Assembly (NCBI RefSeq): GCF_932276165.1
Contig: NC_063983.1
Coordinates: forward strand, 8,935,501-8,999,500
Direction of reading: 5' to 3'
Origin: Plutella xylostella
Taxonomy: Eukaryota; Arthropoda; Insecta; Lepidoptera; Plutellidae
DNA length: 64,000 nucleotides
Shown one piece after another: positions 52,011 to 62,174 of the stretch. The translations under genes and the position numbers were made by a program. The notes beneath the pieces are model-generated. The model made no database searches. It was given only the letters and a program-made list of their open reading frames with translations, and was not told where the DNA came from. Numbering within the stretch: position 1 is the first letter of the stretch; each line of letters begins with the position of its first letter.

Positions 52011-53825
52011 ATGAAGCTGGACCGGCTGCGTCTGCTCCTCAAATCTTCGAAGCGAGACTTCACTCTCAGCAACTTCACGGTGGTGATAGACGCACAGTCG
52101 TTCTTCCAGGGGGCCTACCACCGCAGCGGATGCTCCTACCTCCTCGGCGGGGAGTACGACCGGTTCCACGACCACCTGAAGAAACAACTCGACTGCTTCC
52201 TACAAGCCAACGTCACATGCTATGTCATCTTCAGTGGCTCCAACAAGAACGATACTGCTAAAAGACTGGAGCTGCACCAAAAAGTTATCGATCAAAGACA
52301 CGCACTTTCACCAGGTAACGAGAATAATGTGTACGCTGAGCCAGCCTTTGCTAAGGACTTGTTTAAGCAGGTCCTCGAAGAGATAGGGATATCCTACATG
52401 GTGTGCGAGTATGAGAGTTTCGAAGAGTTGATAAATACAGCCAAGTATTTTCAGTGTCCGTTGATAACGAGGAATGTGGAATACTCGCTGTTTGGTGTGC
52501 CGTGCATCCCGCCGAATTCGTTGCTGTATGAACCTGAGAACAAGTGCTTTTCCGCCAAAATTTATAATCCAGAAGACACCAGGACACGGATCAATTATCC
52601 GCCTGATAAACTGTCTGTGTTTCTTGTACTCTTAGATGAGAACAATGTTTTTCTGAAACGCCTGCAGAGCCTCATCCGTTATCCTGACCACAAGGAGTTA
52701 AACGGGACCCTGCGGTGGTTGAGGAGCCATACCCTGAGTGTCATACTGAGTGATATCTCCAAGAATATGGAGAAACATTTGTTTGACGATTTCAACAGAC
52801 AGTATCACCGCGTCAGGGATGTGAAGCACACGTGCAATACAAAGTCAAGGGGTGTACTTTTTTTCAAAGGCCTTCCTCTTCAAGAGAAAGGACCCAATGC
52901 TTGGTTCTCTGAAGGGGTGGCATGCGGATGGATAGCACCCTCGTACGTAGTGTTATTACACAACAGATTCAGCGGCTCGTGGCTTGTCTTCGATGAAGAC
53001 AAAGAAGATGCTATGCTACCTTCAATGGAAATAATTTGTTTCGCGTCTCAGTTGATGTCTGATTTCGCGAAGGCACCTATAACCCTGATCGGTAGAACTG
53101 GCACCTGCAGCTCTGTTGCAACCATTGATCCGACCTCGTTTCAATCACATAATATATCTTACTCCCCTGAATGGAAGAAGCACGCACGTTACTGGGAACA
53201 CATCCCGGACTACTTCTCCCAGTTTGTGAAGAGCTCTTTACCCGGATTGAACTGGCTTCTGGTGCCAGCTGCGCCTGAAGACTGTAGGCTGTTGATGCTG
53301 AGTCTGGTATACTACATGGCCAGAGTGAACCGGCAGTTTGTAGCGGGGGCCTATTGCGTGCTGCTGTCATATGTAATGCTAGGGCCTGTCACCCAAGTCA
53401 CTGGTTTGGTAAAGAGAGGCAATTTCCTCATATCCCACAACAATGGCGGAACAGACCGTTCGGACGCGAATGGCATTAAAGCTAAAGATTGTTATACCGC
53501 AGCGAAAATTTTGATGGAATATTTCTATGTTGATGACGGAACGCTGAAATCAACATTTGATCGGAAAGTGTTGCACGTGTTTGGAGAATTCCAGCATTGC
53601 TTGCAGCAAATGAACTATCTGAACAGGTTCTGTGGTGAACACTTTGAAGGCACTGTGTACCATCGGACGTACAACGCGGTGTTTATTTATAATATGTATT
53701 TGACAATACATAAGGAGGAGTATCCGTTGAGGAGCATTGATAAATTATTGGCTCAAAGCCCTTCCGTGTTAAAGTTTTTCAAGAAAATTGTTAACATATT
53801 TGATGAAATTATGGAGCAACTTTAA
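52011..53825 (+). CDS. Protein asteroid-like (XPG-fold), tandem copy 1
   Basis: 604 residues from ATG 52011, MKLDRLRLLLKSSK. I chose this start because the bases just before are a splice acceptor (TTTTGTTCCAG/TTCTCTGCA) and the open frame further upstream has no ATG. The N-terminal XPG-like part has FTVVIDAQSFFQGAYHRSG, SYLLGGEYDRFHDHLKKQL and TCYVIFSGSNKNDTAK. The internal XPG-I-like part is EYESFEELINTAKYFQCPL followed by ITRNVEYSLFG. In that last piece the acidic pair expected in XPG/FEN-type nucleases (xNDSDxxxF-like) is changed to Asn and Glu, so nuclease activity may be lost. The 350-residue C-terminal half is asteroid-specific. Asteroid is known from fly EGF-receptor signalling genetics; the biochemical role is unclear. 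Confidence 0.8.
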   Translation: MKLDRLRLLLKSSKRDFTLSNFTVVIDAQSFFQGAYHRSGCSYLLGGEYDRFHDHLKKQLDCFLQANVTCYVIFSGSNKNDTAKRLELHQKVIDQRHALSPGNENNVYAEPAFAKDLFKQVLEEIGISYMVCEYESFEELINTAKYFQCPLITRNVEYSLFGVPCIPPNSLLYEPENKCFSAKIYNPEDTRTRINYPPDKLSVFLVLLDENNVFLKRLQSLIRYPDHKELNGTLRWLRSHTLSVILSDISKNMEKHLFDDFNRQYHRVRDVKHTCNTKSRGVLFFKGLPLQEKGPNAWFSEGVACGWIAPSYVVLLHNRFSGSWLVFDEDKEDAMLPSMEIICFASQLMSDFAKAPITLIGRTGTCSSVATIDPTSFQSHNISYSPEWKKHARYWEHIPDYFSQFVKSSLPGLNWLLVPAAPEDCRLLMLSLVYYMARVNRQFVAGAYCVLLSYVMLGPVTQVTGLVKRGNFLISHNNGGTDRSDANGIKAKDCYTAAKILMEYFYVDDGTLKSTFDRKVLHVFGEFQHCLQQMNYLNRFCGEHFEGTVYHRTYNAVFIYNMYLTIHKEEYPLRSIDKLLAQSPSVLKFFKKIVNIFDEIMEQL

Positions 53826-54478
53826 AAGTTAAACCACTATGTAAAGTACTAAGCTAATATACTTAATGCCGCTTTGAGTAAATGTTACCCATCTGTTACA
53901 TTTTTTTTTATAATTAAGAATGTATATTTAGTTATCTAGGTAACAATTTTGTTAGGAAAGTATATTTAAGTAGGTATCTAGGCAGGTACCTAGGTTTTAG
54001 TTTAAATATTTCGTTTGGTATAAATGCCTATATCTTATCTTCATTAACATTTTCAACTTTTGTCTTTCAAATATATAGGTAATTAAGTATACAAAATATT
54101 TCGTAGATTGACCCTATTTTCATAGAATTTGTATTGACTAAAACTAAATTACTTATGTAAATATCTAGGAAAACTAGGAAAAAGCTGACGAAGTCATAAT
54201 AACTAAGAAAGTTAGTTACTTCATTATTTTCCGAAACTACTTAACTTTGATTATTTTTCATTTTTATATTTTAAGGACGTAAGTTTAAGTAAGTACCTAA
54301 GTATATACTTTGTTTACTTAGAATAAAATAAATAACTCCTGTAAATGTTTTTCTTTAAAATTTATTCAGTGGTTTTCCATCCTATGCTATTTGGTTCCAA
54401 TAAACGTTCGATGTATAGAAGTCAGATAATTATACCTCAGCAATGAATTAGTATACCTAATCGAACAAGTATTGAGCA
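53826..54478. other. 3' flank of asteroid-like copy 1
   Basis: Shares most of its sequence with 56819-57473 downstream of copy 2. AATAAA at about 54323 is a candidate poly(A) signal. No gene in it. Confidence 0.5.
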
Positions 54479-54623
54479 TGGCCGCCACGGCTCGTGACCC
54501 GGATAATTTTCAGTCGAGCGTTTTCTCTCAGTTCCGATTTTCGTCTCGGAAAAATGCGCAGTAATTTGACGCGCAGTGAATACAGCTATGGCGTGTCGCG
54601 AGCCGCCGCCGCCGCCGGGCAGT
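54479..54623 (+). pseudogene. Orphan copy of the downstream gene's 5' leader
   Basis: 145 bp matching 57474-57616 with a few changes, from GGCCGCCACGGCTCGTGACC to GCCGCCGCCGGGCAGT. The leader's short reading frame, starting ATGCGCAGTAATTTGACG, is cut at the duplication border and ends after GQYN. It could carry promoter activity but has no coding exon behind it. Confidence 0.8.
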
Positions 54624-54997
54624 ACAACTGAATAGCGCCATCCAATGAACGGTCTAGTGGTTCAATCAAACAGGAGATTAAACCAGTTGCCTGCGACATA
54701 TATATTAGATAATATACTCTGATCTACTTACTTACATCTACCTATCTTATTTGTGATATGTGTTATGTTGAAGTGGAATAATAAATGATTTATCTATCTA
54801 TTTATCTTAATAGGTATACTTACCTAGGTAATTAATAATTTATTGTTTCTGTTATACAACGTATAGCCATAGAAGAAGAAATATAGCTTTGAATACCTAT
54901 AAGTACTTTACGTTTTTTAACCACCTAAACACTCAATTAACTACAAGACTGTTGTTACAAGCACTAGAGCTTTGTTGTTTTGTTCCAGTTCTCTACA

Positions 54998-56818
54998 ATG
55001 AAGCTGGACCGGCTGCGTCTGCTCCTCAAATCTTCGAAGCGAGACTTCACCCTCAGCAACTTCACGGTGGTGATAGACGCGCAGTCGTTCTTCCAGGGGG
55101 CCTACCACCGCAGCGGATGCTCCTACCTCCTCGGCGGGGAGTACGACCGGTTCCACGACCACCTGAAGAAACAACTCGACTGCTTCCTACAAGCCAACGT
55201 CACATGCTATGTCATCTTCAGTGGCTCCAACAAAAACGATACTGCTAAAAGACTGGAGCTGCATCAAAAAGTTATCGACCAAAGACACGCACTTTCACCA
55301 GGTAACGAGAATAATGTGTACGCTGAGCCAGCCTTTGCTAAGGACTTGTTTAAGCAGGTCCTCGAAGAGATAGGGATATCCTACATGGTGTGCGAGTATG
55401 AGAGTTTCGAAGAGTTGATAAATACAGCCAAGTATTTTCAGTGTCCGTTGATAACGAGGAATGTGGAATACTCGCTGTTTGGTGTGCCGTGCATCCCGCC
55501 GAATTCGTTGCTGTATGAACCTGAGAACAAGTGCTTTTCCGCCAAAATTTATAATCCAGAAGACACCAGGACACGGATCAATTATCCGCCTGATAAACTG
55601 TCTGTGTTTCTTGTACTCTTAGATGAGAACAATGTTTTTCTGAAACGCTTGCAGAGCCTCATCCGTTATCCTGACCACAAGGAGTTAAACGGGACCCTGC
55701 GGTGGCTGAGGAGCCATACCCTGAGTGTCATACTGAGCGATATCTCCAAGAATATGGAGAAACATTTGTTTGACGATTTCAACAGACAGTACCACCGCGT
55801 CAGGGATGTGAAGCACACGTGCAATACAAAGTCAAGGGGTGTACTTTTTTTCAAAGGCCTTCCTCTTCAAGAGAAAGGACCCAATGCTTGGTTCTCTGAA
55901 GGGGTGGCATGCGGATGGATAGCACCCTCGTACGTAGTGTTATTACACAACAGATTCAGCGGCTCGTGGCTTGTCTTCGATGAAGACAAAGAAGATGCTA
56001 TGCTACCTTCATTGGAAATAATTTGTTTCGCGTCTCAGTTGATGTCTGATTTCGCGAAGGCACCGATAACCCTGATCTGTAGAAGTGGCATCTGCAGCTC
56101 TGTTGTTACCATTGACCCGACCTCGTTTCAATCACATAATATATCTTACTCCTCTGAATGGAAGAAGCACGCACGTTACTGGGAACACATTCCGGACTAC
56201 TTCACCCAATTTGTGAAGAGCTCTTTACCCGGATTGAACTGGCTTCTGGTGGCAGCTGCGCCTGAAGACTGTAGGCTGTTGATGCTGAGTCTGGTGTACT
56301 ACACGTCCAGAGTGAACCGGCAGTTTGTAGCGGGGGCCTATAGCGTGCTGCTGTCATATGTAATGCTAGGGCCTGTCACCCAAGTCACTGGTTTGGTAAA
56401 GAGGGGCAATTTCCTCATATCCCACAACAATGGCGGAACAATGGCAGACCGTTCGGACGCGAATGGCATTAAAGATAAAGACTGTTATACCGCAGCGAAA
56501 ATTTTGATGGAATATTTCTATGTTGATGACGGAACGCTGAAATCAACATTTGATCGGAAAGTGTTGCATGTGTTTGGAGAATTCCAGCATTGCTTGCAGC
56601 AAATGAACTATCTGAACAGGTTCTGTGGTGAACACTTTGAAGGCACTGTGTACTATCGGACGTACAACGCGGTATTCATTTATAACATGTATTTGACAAT
56701 ACATAAGGAGGAGTTTCCGTTGAGGAGCATTGATAAATTATTGGCTCAAAGTCCGTCCGTGTTAAAGTTTTTCAAGAAAATTGTTAACATATTTGATGAA
56801 ATTATGGAGCAACTTTAA
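54998..56818 (+). CDS. Protein asteroid-like (XPG-fold), tandem copy 2
   Basis: 606 residues, open throughout, with the same acceptor-supported start as copy 1 (ATG 54998). Its first ~340 codons encode exactly the same protein as copy 1, with about nine silent differences. Beyond that I count about fourteen replacements (for example Met/Leu, Gly/Cys, Pro/Ala, Met/Thr, His/Tyr) and a two-residue insertion (NNGGTMADRS against NNGGTDRS). The Asn/Glu substitutions at the XPG-I acidic site are shared. Both copies look expressible. Its upstream flank lacks the LINE present before copy 1. Confidence 0.8.
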   Translation: MKLDRLRLLLKSSKRDFTLSNFTVVIDAQSFFQGAYHRSGCSYLLGGEYDRFHDHLKKQLDCFLQANVTCYVIFSGSNKNDTAKRLELHQKVIDQRHALSPGNENNVYAEPAFAKDLFKQVLEEIGISYMVCEYESFEELINTAKYFQCPLITRNVEYSLFGVPCIPPNSLLYEPENKCFSAKIYNPEDTRTRINYPPDKLSVFLVLLDENNVFLKRLQSLIRYPDHKELNGTLRWLRSHTLSVILSDISKNMEKHLFDDFNRQYHRVRDVKHTCNTKSRGVLFFKGLPLQEKGPNAWFSEGVACGWIAPSYVVLLHNRFSGSWLVFDEDKEDAMLPSLEIICFASQLMSDFAKAPITLICRSGICSSVVTIDPTSFQSHNISYSSEWKKHARYWEHIPDYFTQFVKSSLPGLNWLLVAAAPEDCRLLMLSLVYYTSRVNRQFVAGAYSVLLSYVMLGPVTQVTGLVKRGNFLISHNNGGTMADRSDANGIKDKDCYTAAKILMEYFYVDDGTLKSTFDRKVLHVFGEFQHCLQQMNYLNRFCGEHFEGTVYYRTYNAVFIYNMYLTIHKEEFPLRSIDKLLAQSPSVLKFFKKIVNIFDEIMEQL

Positions 56819-57473
56819 AATTTAAAACACTATTTAAAGTACTAAGCTAATATACTTACTGCCGCTTTGAGTAAATGTTACCCATCTCACCATCTGTAAC
56901 AATTTTTTTATAATTAATAATGTATATTTAGTTATCTAGGTAACAATTTCGTTAGGTAATTATATAAGTAGGTATCTAGGCAGGTACCTAGGTTTTAGTT
57001 TAAATATTTCGTTTGGTATAAATACCTATACATATATATCTTATCTTCATTAACATTTTTGTCTTACAAATATATAGGTAATTAAGTATACTTACAAAAT
57101 GTTTGGTAGATTGACCCTATTTTCATAGAATTTGTATTGACTAAAAACTAAATTACTTATATAAGTATCTAGGAAAAAGCTGACGAAGTCATAATAACTA
57201 AGAAAGTTAGTAACTTCATTATTTTCCTAAACTACTTAACTTTGATTATTTTTCATGTTTTAAGTATATTTAAGGTCGTAAGTTTAAGTAAGTACCTAAG
57301 TACATACTTTATGTACTTAGAATAAAATTAATACATCCTACAAATGTTTGTCTTTAAAATTTATTCAGTGGTTTTCTATCCTATGCTATTTGGTTCCAAT
57401 AAACGTTCGAAGTATAGGAGATAATTATACCTCAGCAATGAATTAGTATACCTAATCGAACAAGTATTGAGCA
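56819..57473. other. 3' flank of asteroid-like copy 2
   Basis: Counterpart of 53826-54478 with scattered substitutions and small indels. AATAAA at about 57320. No gene in it. Confidence 0.5.
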
Positions 57474-57548
57474 TGGCCGCCACGGCTCGTGACCCGGATA
57501 ATTTTCAGTCGTGCGTTTTCTCTCAGTTCCGATTTTCGTCTCGGAAAA

Positions 57549-57758
57549 ATGCGCAGTAATTTGACGCGCAGTGATTACAGCTATGGCGTGTCGCGAGCCG
57601 CCGCCGCCGCCGGGCAGTCCTGCGCCCGCGCCGCGCGCCGCTCCACGTCCGCCGCCCTCCACTTCATCGTCAACTTTTACCGCGAAAGTTTATCGAATGA
57701 AAACCGTCAAGCCATTAATCCGCTCCGATACCGGAAACCGTCCACTGTGAAATGAGCG
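57549..57758 (+). other. Upstream open reading frame in a 5' leader
   Basis: A frame of about 69 codons opens at ATG 57549 (RSNLTRSDYSYGVSRAAAAA) and closes at TGA before the main start. It is GC-rich, lies upstream of the coding exon at 57916, and may reduce translation of that gene if both are in one mRNA. Whether it is translated is unknown. Confidence 0.4.
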
Positions 57759-57915
57759 GCCGGGAAACTCACGAATTCCTAACTAACGAACCGATCGCAA
57801 TGTTTTGAGAGTCGCGCGAGATAGTTTTGGCGGATCCCGCGTTGGATGCCGACGTACCGGCTGGTGCTTCAAACAGGCTGGTTCAGCGAGCGGGCTGGCG
57901 CTGCGCCGCCTCACC

Positions 57916-58232
57916 ATGTGCTTCCTGAACGTGCTGCGGCTGCACGTGTCTCAGAACCAGCGGCAGAAGCGCCTCTACAAGCAGTACATGGAACAACTAG
58001 CTGGCGCCTACGTCGAGCGGTGCCCGGACCTCGGCATGGACTACTGGGGCTACCGCGAGGAGTCCCCGTGGCACGGGTCGGAGTACTGGTGCAGCTCGCG
58101 TGGCTCGTGCTGCACGGACAGCCGATGCGAGTCCCCGTGCTGCTCGGAGGTCATCTTCAACGGCGGGCAACACTTCAGCGGCAAGCGTGACCTGTGCCGC
58201 CGCTATCCTATATGCTATCCGGGGAACTTCGG
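57916..58232 (+). CDS. First coding exon of an unrecognised cysteine-rich protein (partial)
   Basis: It starts at ATG 57916 in a good context (CCTCACCATG) with no upstream in-frame ATG, and runs 105 codons plus two bases to a GTGAGT donor. Residues read MCFLNVLRLHVSQNQRQKR, YKQYMEQLAGAYVERC, MDYWGYREESPWHGSEYW, then a Cys-dense piece (CSSRGSCCTDSRCESPCC) and RDLCRRYPICYPGNFG. GC content is far above the surroundings and codon choice looks coding. No signal peptide or known domain is evident. The next exon is not within the window, so the first intron exceeds 5.7 kb. Part of its leader was duplicated at 54479. Confidence 0.6.
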
Positions 58233-60294
58233 GTGAGTGCTATGGATATCTACTAGCTGCTACGTATGTACTAGGTATACATAGCTACGTATTGATAGGA
58301 CATAATATCTGATTGCAGGTAGTAGTAACGAGGTACATTTATTCTGTTTTTACCAAAGCTGAAGTTTAAGACAGTTGTCGTAAGTACCTACCTAGCTACC
58401 TACATACCTTGTTCTTCTTGTTCTTGTCGTGTCAATGGCACCTGTCTTAGACTTGCCTAATAGGTATCTTAAAGGCATCTGATAATATAGCCATAGCTTG
58501 CAAGCCAATCGGTATTGTCATCATTAGCACATTAATAATACCTAATCTCGCCTTTCGCTTCTGTTCCTAAAATACCTACGTCCTCAGGTAAAAATACATA
58601 ACAGTAACAATAGCACACAAATTTGACTTTTGATCACGCTCCTCCTAGCTTTGCCCAGACTAGGTAGTACTTATATAGGTATGTACTTCCTATACATAAC
58701 CACCATGGGTAAAATGCGTAAAGTTAAGGTAAATAGAAAGTAAACAGTGTCCATAATTGTGACAAAATCTTAAATGATCGCAATAATAACCGTAACATTA
58801 AACATTTAAATAAGTTAACATCATTAGTAACTTTTTAAATAATAATTTCAGTAACAGTAGTGTAAGAAGTGCTTATCCCTGGTCTACAAGTGATTAATTG
58901 AAATAAGGACAAAATATAATTAATTAGGTACCTTATTAGTTCAAATAATATTCAGCATAAGTTAAGGCATTTTGATAACTATCTAGGTACTTACCTACAC
59001 ATTTTCCGATTTTCCTGATCGAATTATGAACAATAGCATCTGTGTAGGTATTTCTGCTGCTCCTTTTGAATGAAAAACTAGATAGCCTTCTTCATGTATT
59101 TCCGTCATCATCGTGATATTGATTTTGTTCATGGGAAAATGTTTGTAAACATAGGTTTTCTATAGCAAAATATACAATTTTCTTATCAAATCAATGGACA
59201 AAGAACTTGCGTGATTTTTACACGGCACAGTTAGAGCAAATCTTTGCAAAAAAGTGTGGTGTTTAATGTACGGTCAGCAAAATCGCCGATGGAACTTTCA
59301 TTTCGTTTATATTTTTTTCCATAGTAAAAAAGTCACGTGACCAACAAAGTTTCTACGGAAAATGATTTTTTTTTTCGCGAATTTTCAAATTCTGATTTCA
59401 GTTTCGGGCTTAGATATAACATTCTGCACATGTAGGATTCGGCTTAGTATACCAATTTGGCAACACCTTGTATAAAGTTTGAAATAAAATCAAAGTTAAG
59501 AAACTTTGCTTTAAATTTATCATAAGCCGAACGGCATCAAGTTCCTGCCACATTGGGCTGCCACTGGACTTTGTAATTGCTCGTGAGTGTACTTAGTAAC
59601 TGTTGATTTCATCCTGAAAAACATAACTTGAGTATTAAATGAGCAGGACTTAATTTCAGCATATATTTTGGTAGATTAACCCTTATGAAGTGCTTGTGTA
59701 TGAAACCAAGGTAAACAGGTCATCATTTTATATTGTTGTTTCCTTATGTATTTTTGTTATATATTGTCGTATTTTATATTAAACTCACGAGCACAGAAAC
59801 AGTTCCACTTATAAAATGCAGACACCAAATCGCGTCAATGTTTTTAAACATTAAATCGGAAATTTTAACAAAATATTTACGTTTTTAGTTGGTAATTTAC
59901 TGATGCTTTGTTAAAAGTGCTAAAATATTGCGAAAGGCGTCTTGAATTATTTTTTAGTATTTAATTATTTATGTACCCTAATTTTTTTCGTTTAAGAGAA
60001 ATTTGATGATTTTCTGAATGGAAATTTTCGTTTCTCTTGATTGTAGATAGATAGATTCTTTATTTGTACACATACATAAAATAAACTTAGATACATAACT
60101 TAAACACTATCACATGTACAAAAATGTTGTGAGTGTAGTTGTTACATTGCTGTCGCTACCGCAAGTGCGCTAGTCGGGCGGTGTGACTGCATGCTCCGTG
60201 CATTTAGAAGACTCCGTAATCATTATGCGTATGCGCCGGCTGCCATATCTTCTACTTTTACAGTGATTTATATTTTTTAGTGTTGCATTGGTAC
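58233..60294. other. Intron or intergenic DNA with repeat scraps
   Basis: I see no exon. 59330-59475 has the TTTCGCGAATTTTC-AAATTCTGATT and GGCTTAGTATACC phrases of the CAACACCCTGTATA family. 60045-60125 is a retroelement-like 3' end (TTCTTTATTTGTACACATAC). Confidence 0.45.
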
Positions 60295-60771
60295 TAGGGC
60301 ATGCAATACCGCAATACCGGTATTGCGTAATACCGGGATCCCGGACAAAATCCACGCTTTTTCAATGCCGATATTGAAAGTTAATACCGGTATTGAAGAA
60401 ATACCGGAATCGGATATTTTTTAGGCTATAACTCAAGCTATTAAGATATATTTAGCCTTGTGCTCCTGTATACTATGAAAGTGCACTTGTTTTTAACCGT
60501 TACATTCGGTTTTTGGCCTTTGGAAACCTACTTGTTGTCAATGCGTTTTAAAATTTTAACTCTAATAACAATTCTCGTAAAAAATATTACATAATACAGT
60601 ATTTGATTGCTTTTTCTTGTTGTATTATGCCCGATACGACCTTTAAACAAAATATATGCCATTTATAACAAGGAAGTCTAATACCGGTATTAATACCGGG
60701 ATCCCGGTATTGAGTTCTAATACCGGAACTCAATACCGGTATTGAAAATATTACCGGTATTGCATGCCCTA
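60295..60771. mobile_element. Non-autonomous hAT element with 8-bp TSD
   Basis: 477 bp with ends TAGGGCATGCAATACCG / CGGTATTGCATGCCCTA, flanked by the exact duplication ATTGGTAC (60287-60294 and 60772-60779). Both subterminal regions carry repeated ATACCGG / CCGGTATT words. No coding content. Confidence 0.92.
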
Positions 60772-60784
60772 ATTGGTACTAATA

Positions 60785-60935
60785 ATTATTATACAGGGTG
60801 TTGCAAAAATGCTAAGCCGAAAACTACCGGTGTGCATGTTATAAAGTTTTTTTTTTTGCGAATTTTGACATTCTGATTTAGGTTTCGGCTTAGTATACTC
60901 TTTTTGCACTAATCGAGTAGTTATATGGGTAGATA
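60785..60935. mobile_element. MITE fragment with CAGGGTGTTGCAAAAA end
   Basis: Starts TACAGGGTGTTGCAAAAATG and ends near GGCTTAGTATACTCTTTTTGCA; contains TTTTTGCGAATTTTGACATTCTG. The same family lies around exon 14 copies of GMPS (about 960-1560). Confidence 0.6.
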
Positions 60936-60939
60936 GCCT

Positions 60940-62079
60940 TGCCATGCACAAAATGTGCATTTAAATGTGAATTTATTTATAAATACACAGCAGTTTCACC
61001 AACAGGATAGCATACGTACAGGTTCAATATGCTAACACAATGATTGTTCACATAGTAACAAGTAGGGTGGATTATATTCATAATAATATGGTGACTTATT
61101 CATTATTTAGAGAAATAATTGAAATACCTAAGTACTTACGATTCCAAAATTTCATAAAAGAATACGTAGGCGGCATTAACAAAATTTAATTTCATGCCCT
61201 TAAACTTTAAACAAAGTCTTCAAATATGATTACGATTCATCGATGATTGAAAAATTTAAAACTAAATTTAACTTTCAAAAGGTTGTAGGCACTTCTATTA
61301 CAAACAATAGAAAGCCGTTAAAATAAATAATCAATTTTATATTAAGTTTATTGACCGGAAATGTAAAGAGCTCGAAATTTAAAAGCATGCTGTCAATTAA
61401 GTTGTATAATTTAGTTTAATGAAATAAGTATTAAGTTTTTTATACGTACCTAATGGGATTCCCTTTTAAGTGTAAGTCACGAATAGACACGAATTCATGA
61501 TGCTAGTAAGTAGGTATACTTTTTAAATTAATAAAACTGTAGTTTGCTGTTCTTCAAATTTCATGTGTGTTTTTATATGAATAACTTAGGATGAACTCTG
61601 CTGATAAAGTTTGATACGGTCTACTGTAAGATTAACATATTATGCTTGCGACTGCAATACCTGAAGGGGTAGCCATAGATGACTCCCATCCGAGTCGACC
61701 ACTTTTCCCAGTACATACATTTGTACTCACGTGATGTGATATTTCGTATGGGAAATGGAAAACTTACTAGTCCAGTAAATAATTATTAACCAAACACAAC
61801 AGTTTTAACAAACAAAAGTAGGTACTTACCTACCACTTTTATTATTATTATGGTGTTAAGTATTTAACCATTTCATTCAAGCGGATATCTTTCTAATCTA
61901 ATGTCGGGTTAGCGTGAAGATTGTTTTGAACGGTAGAAACTGGGTTAATACGACTTGTAACACTAATTTCACGGTTTTTTTAAACATATTTTATAACATT
62001 ACAGCATCGCATTAGCGTTGGTAATGTTATGGAATACATTTTGACAAATATATACGTTTTTTAAAAAGTGAATAATGCC
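60940..62079. other. AT-rich sequence, nothing recognised
   Basis: No exon, RNA gene or bounded repeat identified. Confidence 0.4.
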
Positions 62080-62093
62080 AAGCTACGCACAGT

Positions 62094-62160
62094 AGCTAGC
62101 AAAAAGCACGGACATAAAGTCTGTGGAGTGATAATAATTTATTAAAAAAAAAAAAAAAAA
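62094..62160 (+). mobile_element. Tiny poly(A) retroinsertion with 14-bp TSD
   Basis: About 50 bp plus an A run of about 20 lies between two exact copies of AAGCTACGCACAGT (62080-62093 and 62161-62174). It was therefore made by target-primed reverse transcription, as an extreme 5' truncation. The body ends GATAATAATTTATT and I cannot assign it. Confidence 0.85.
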
Positions 62161-62174
62161 AAGCTACGCACAGT

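Larger units (their letters stand above)
50745..54623 (+). repeat. Tandem segmental duplication, copy 1
   Basis: Starts near TATATATTAGATATATACTC and ends at GCCGCCGCCGCCGGGCAGT. It contains the first asteroid-like gene, its 3' flank and a fragment of the 5' leader of the downstream gene. It carries a 919-bp LINE-derived insert (50897-51815) that copy 2 lacks. Confidence 0.85.
54700..57616 (+). repeat. Tandem segmental duplication, copy 2
   Basis: Direct repeat of 50745-54623 without the LINE insert: TAGGTATACTT joins directly to ACCTAGGTAATT at about 54813-54835. About 76 bp of unrelated filler (54624-54699) separates the copies. Confidence 0.85.
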
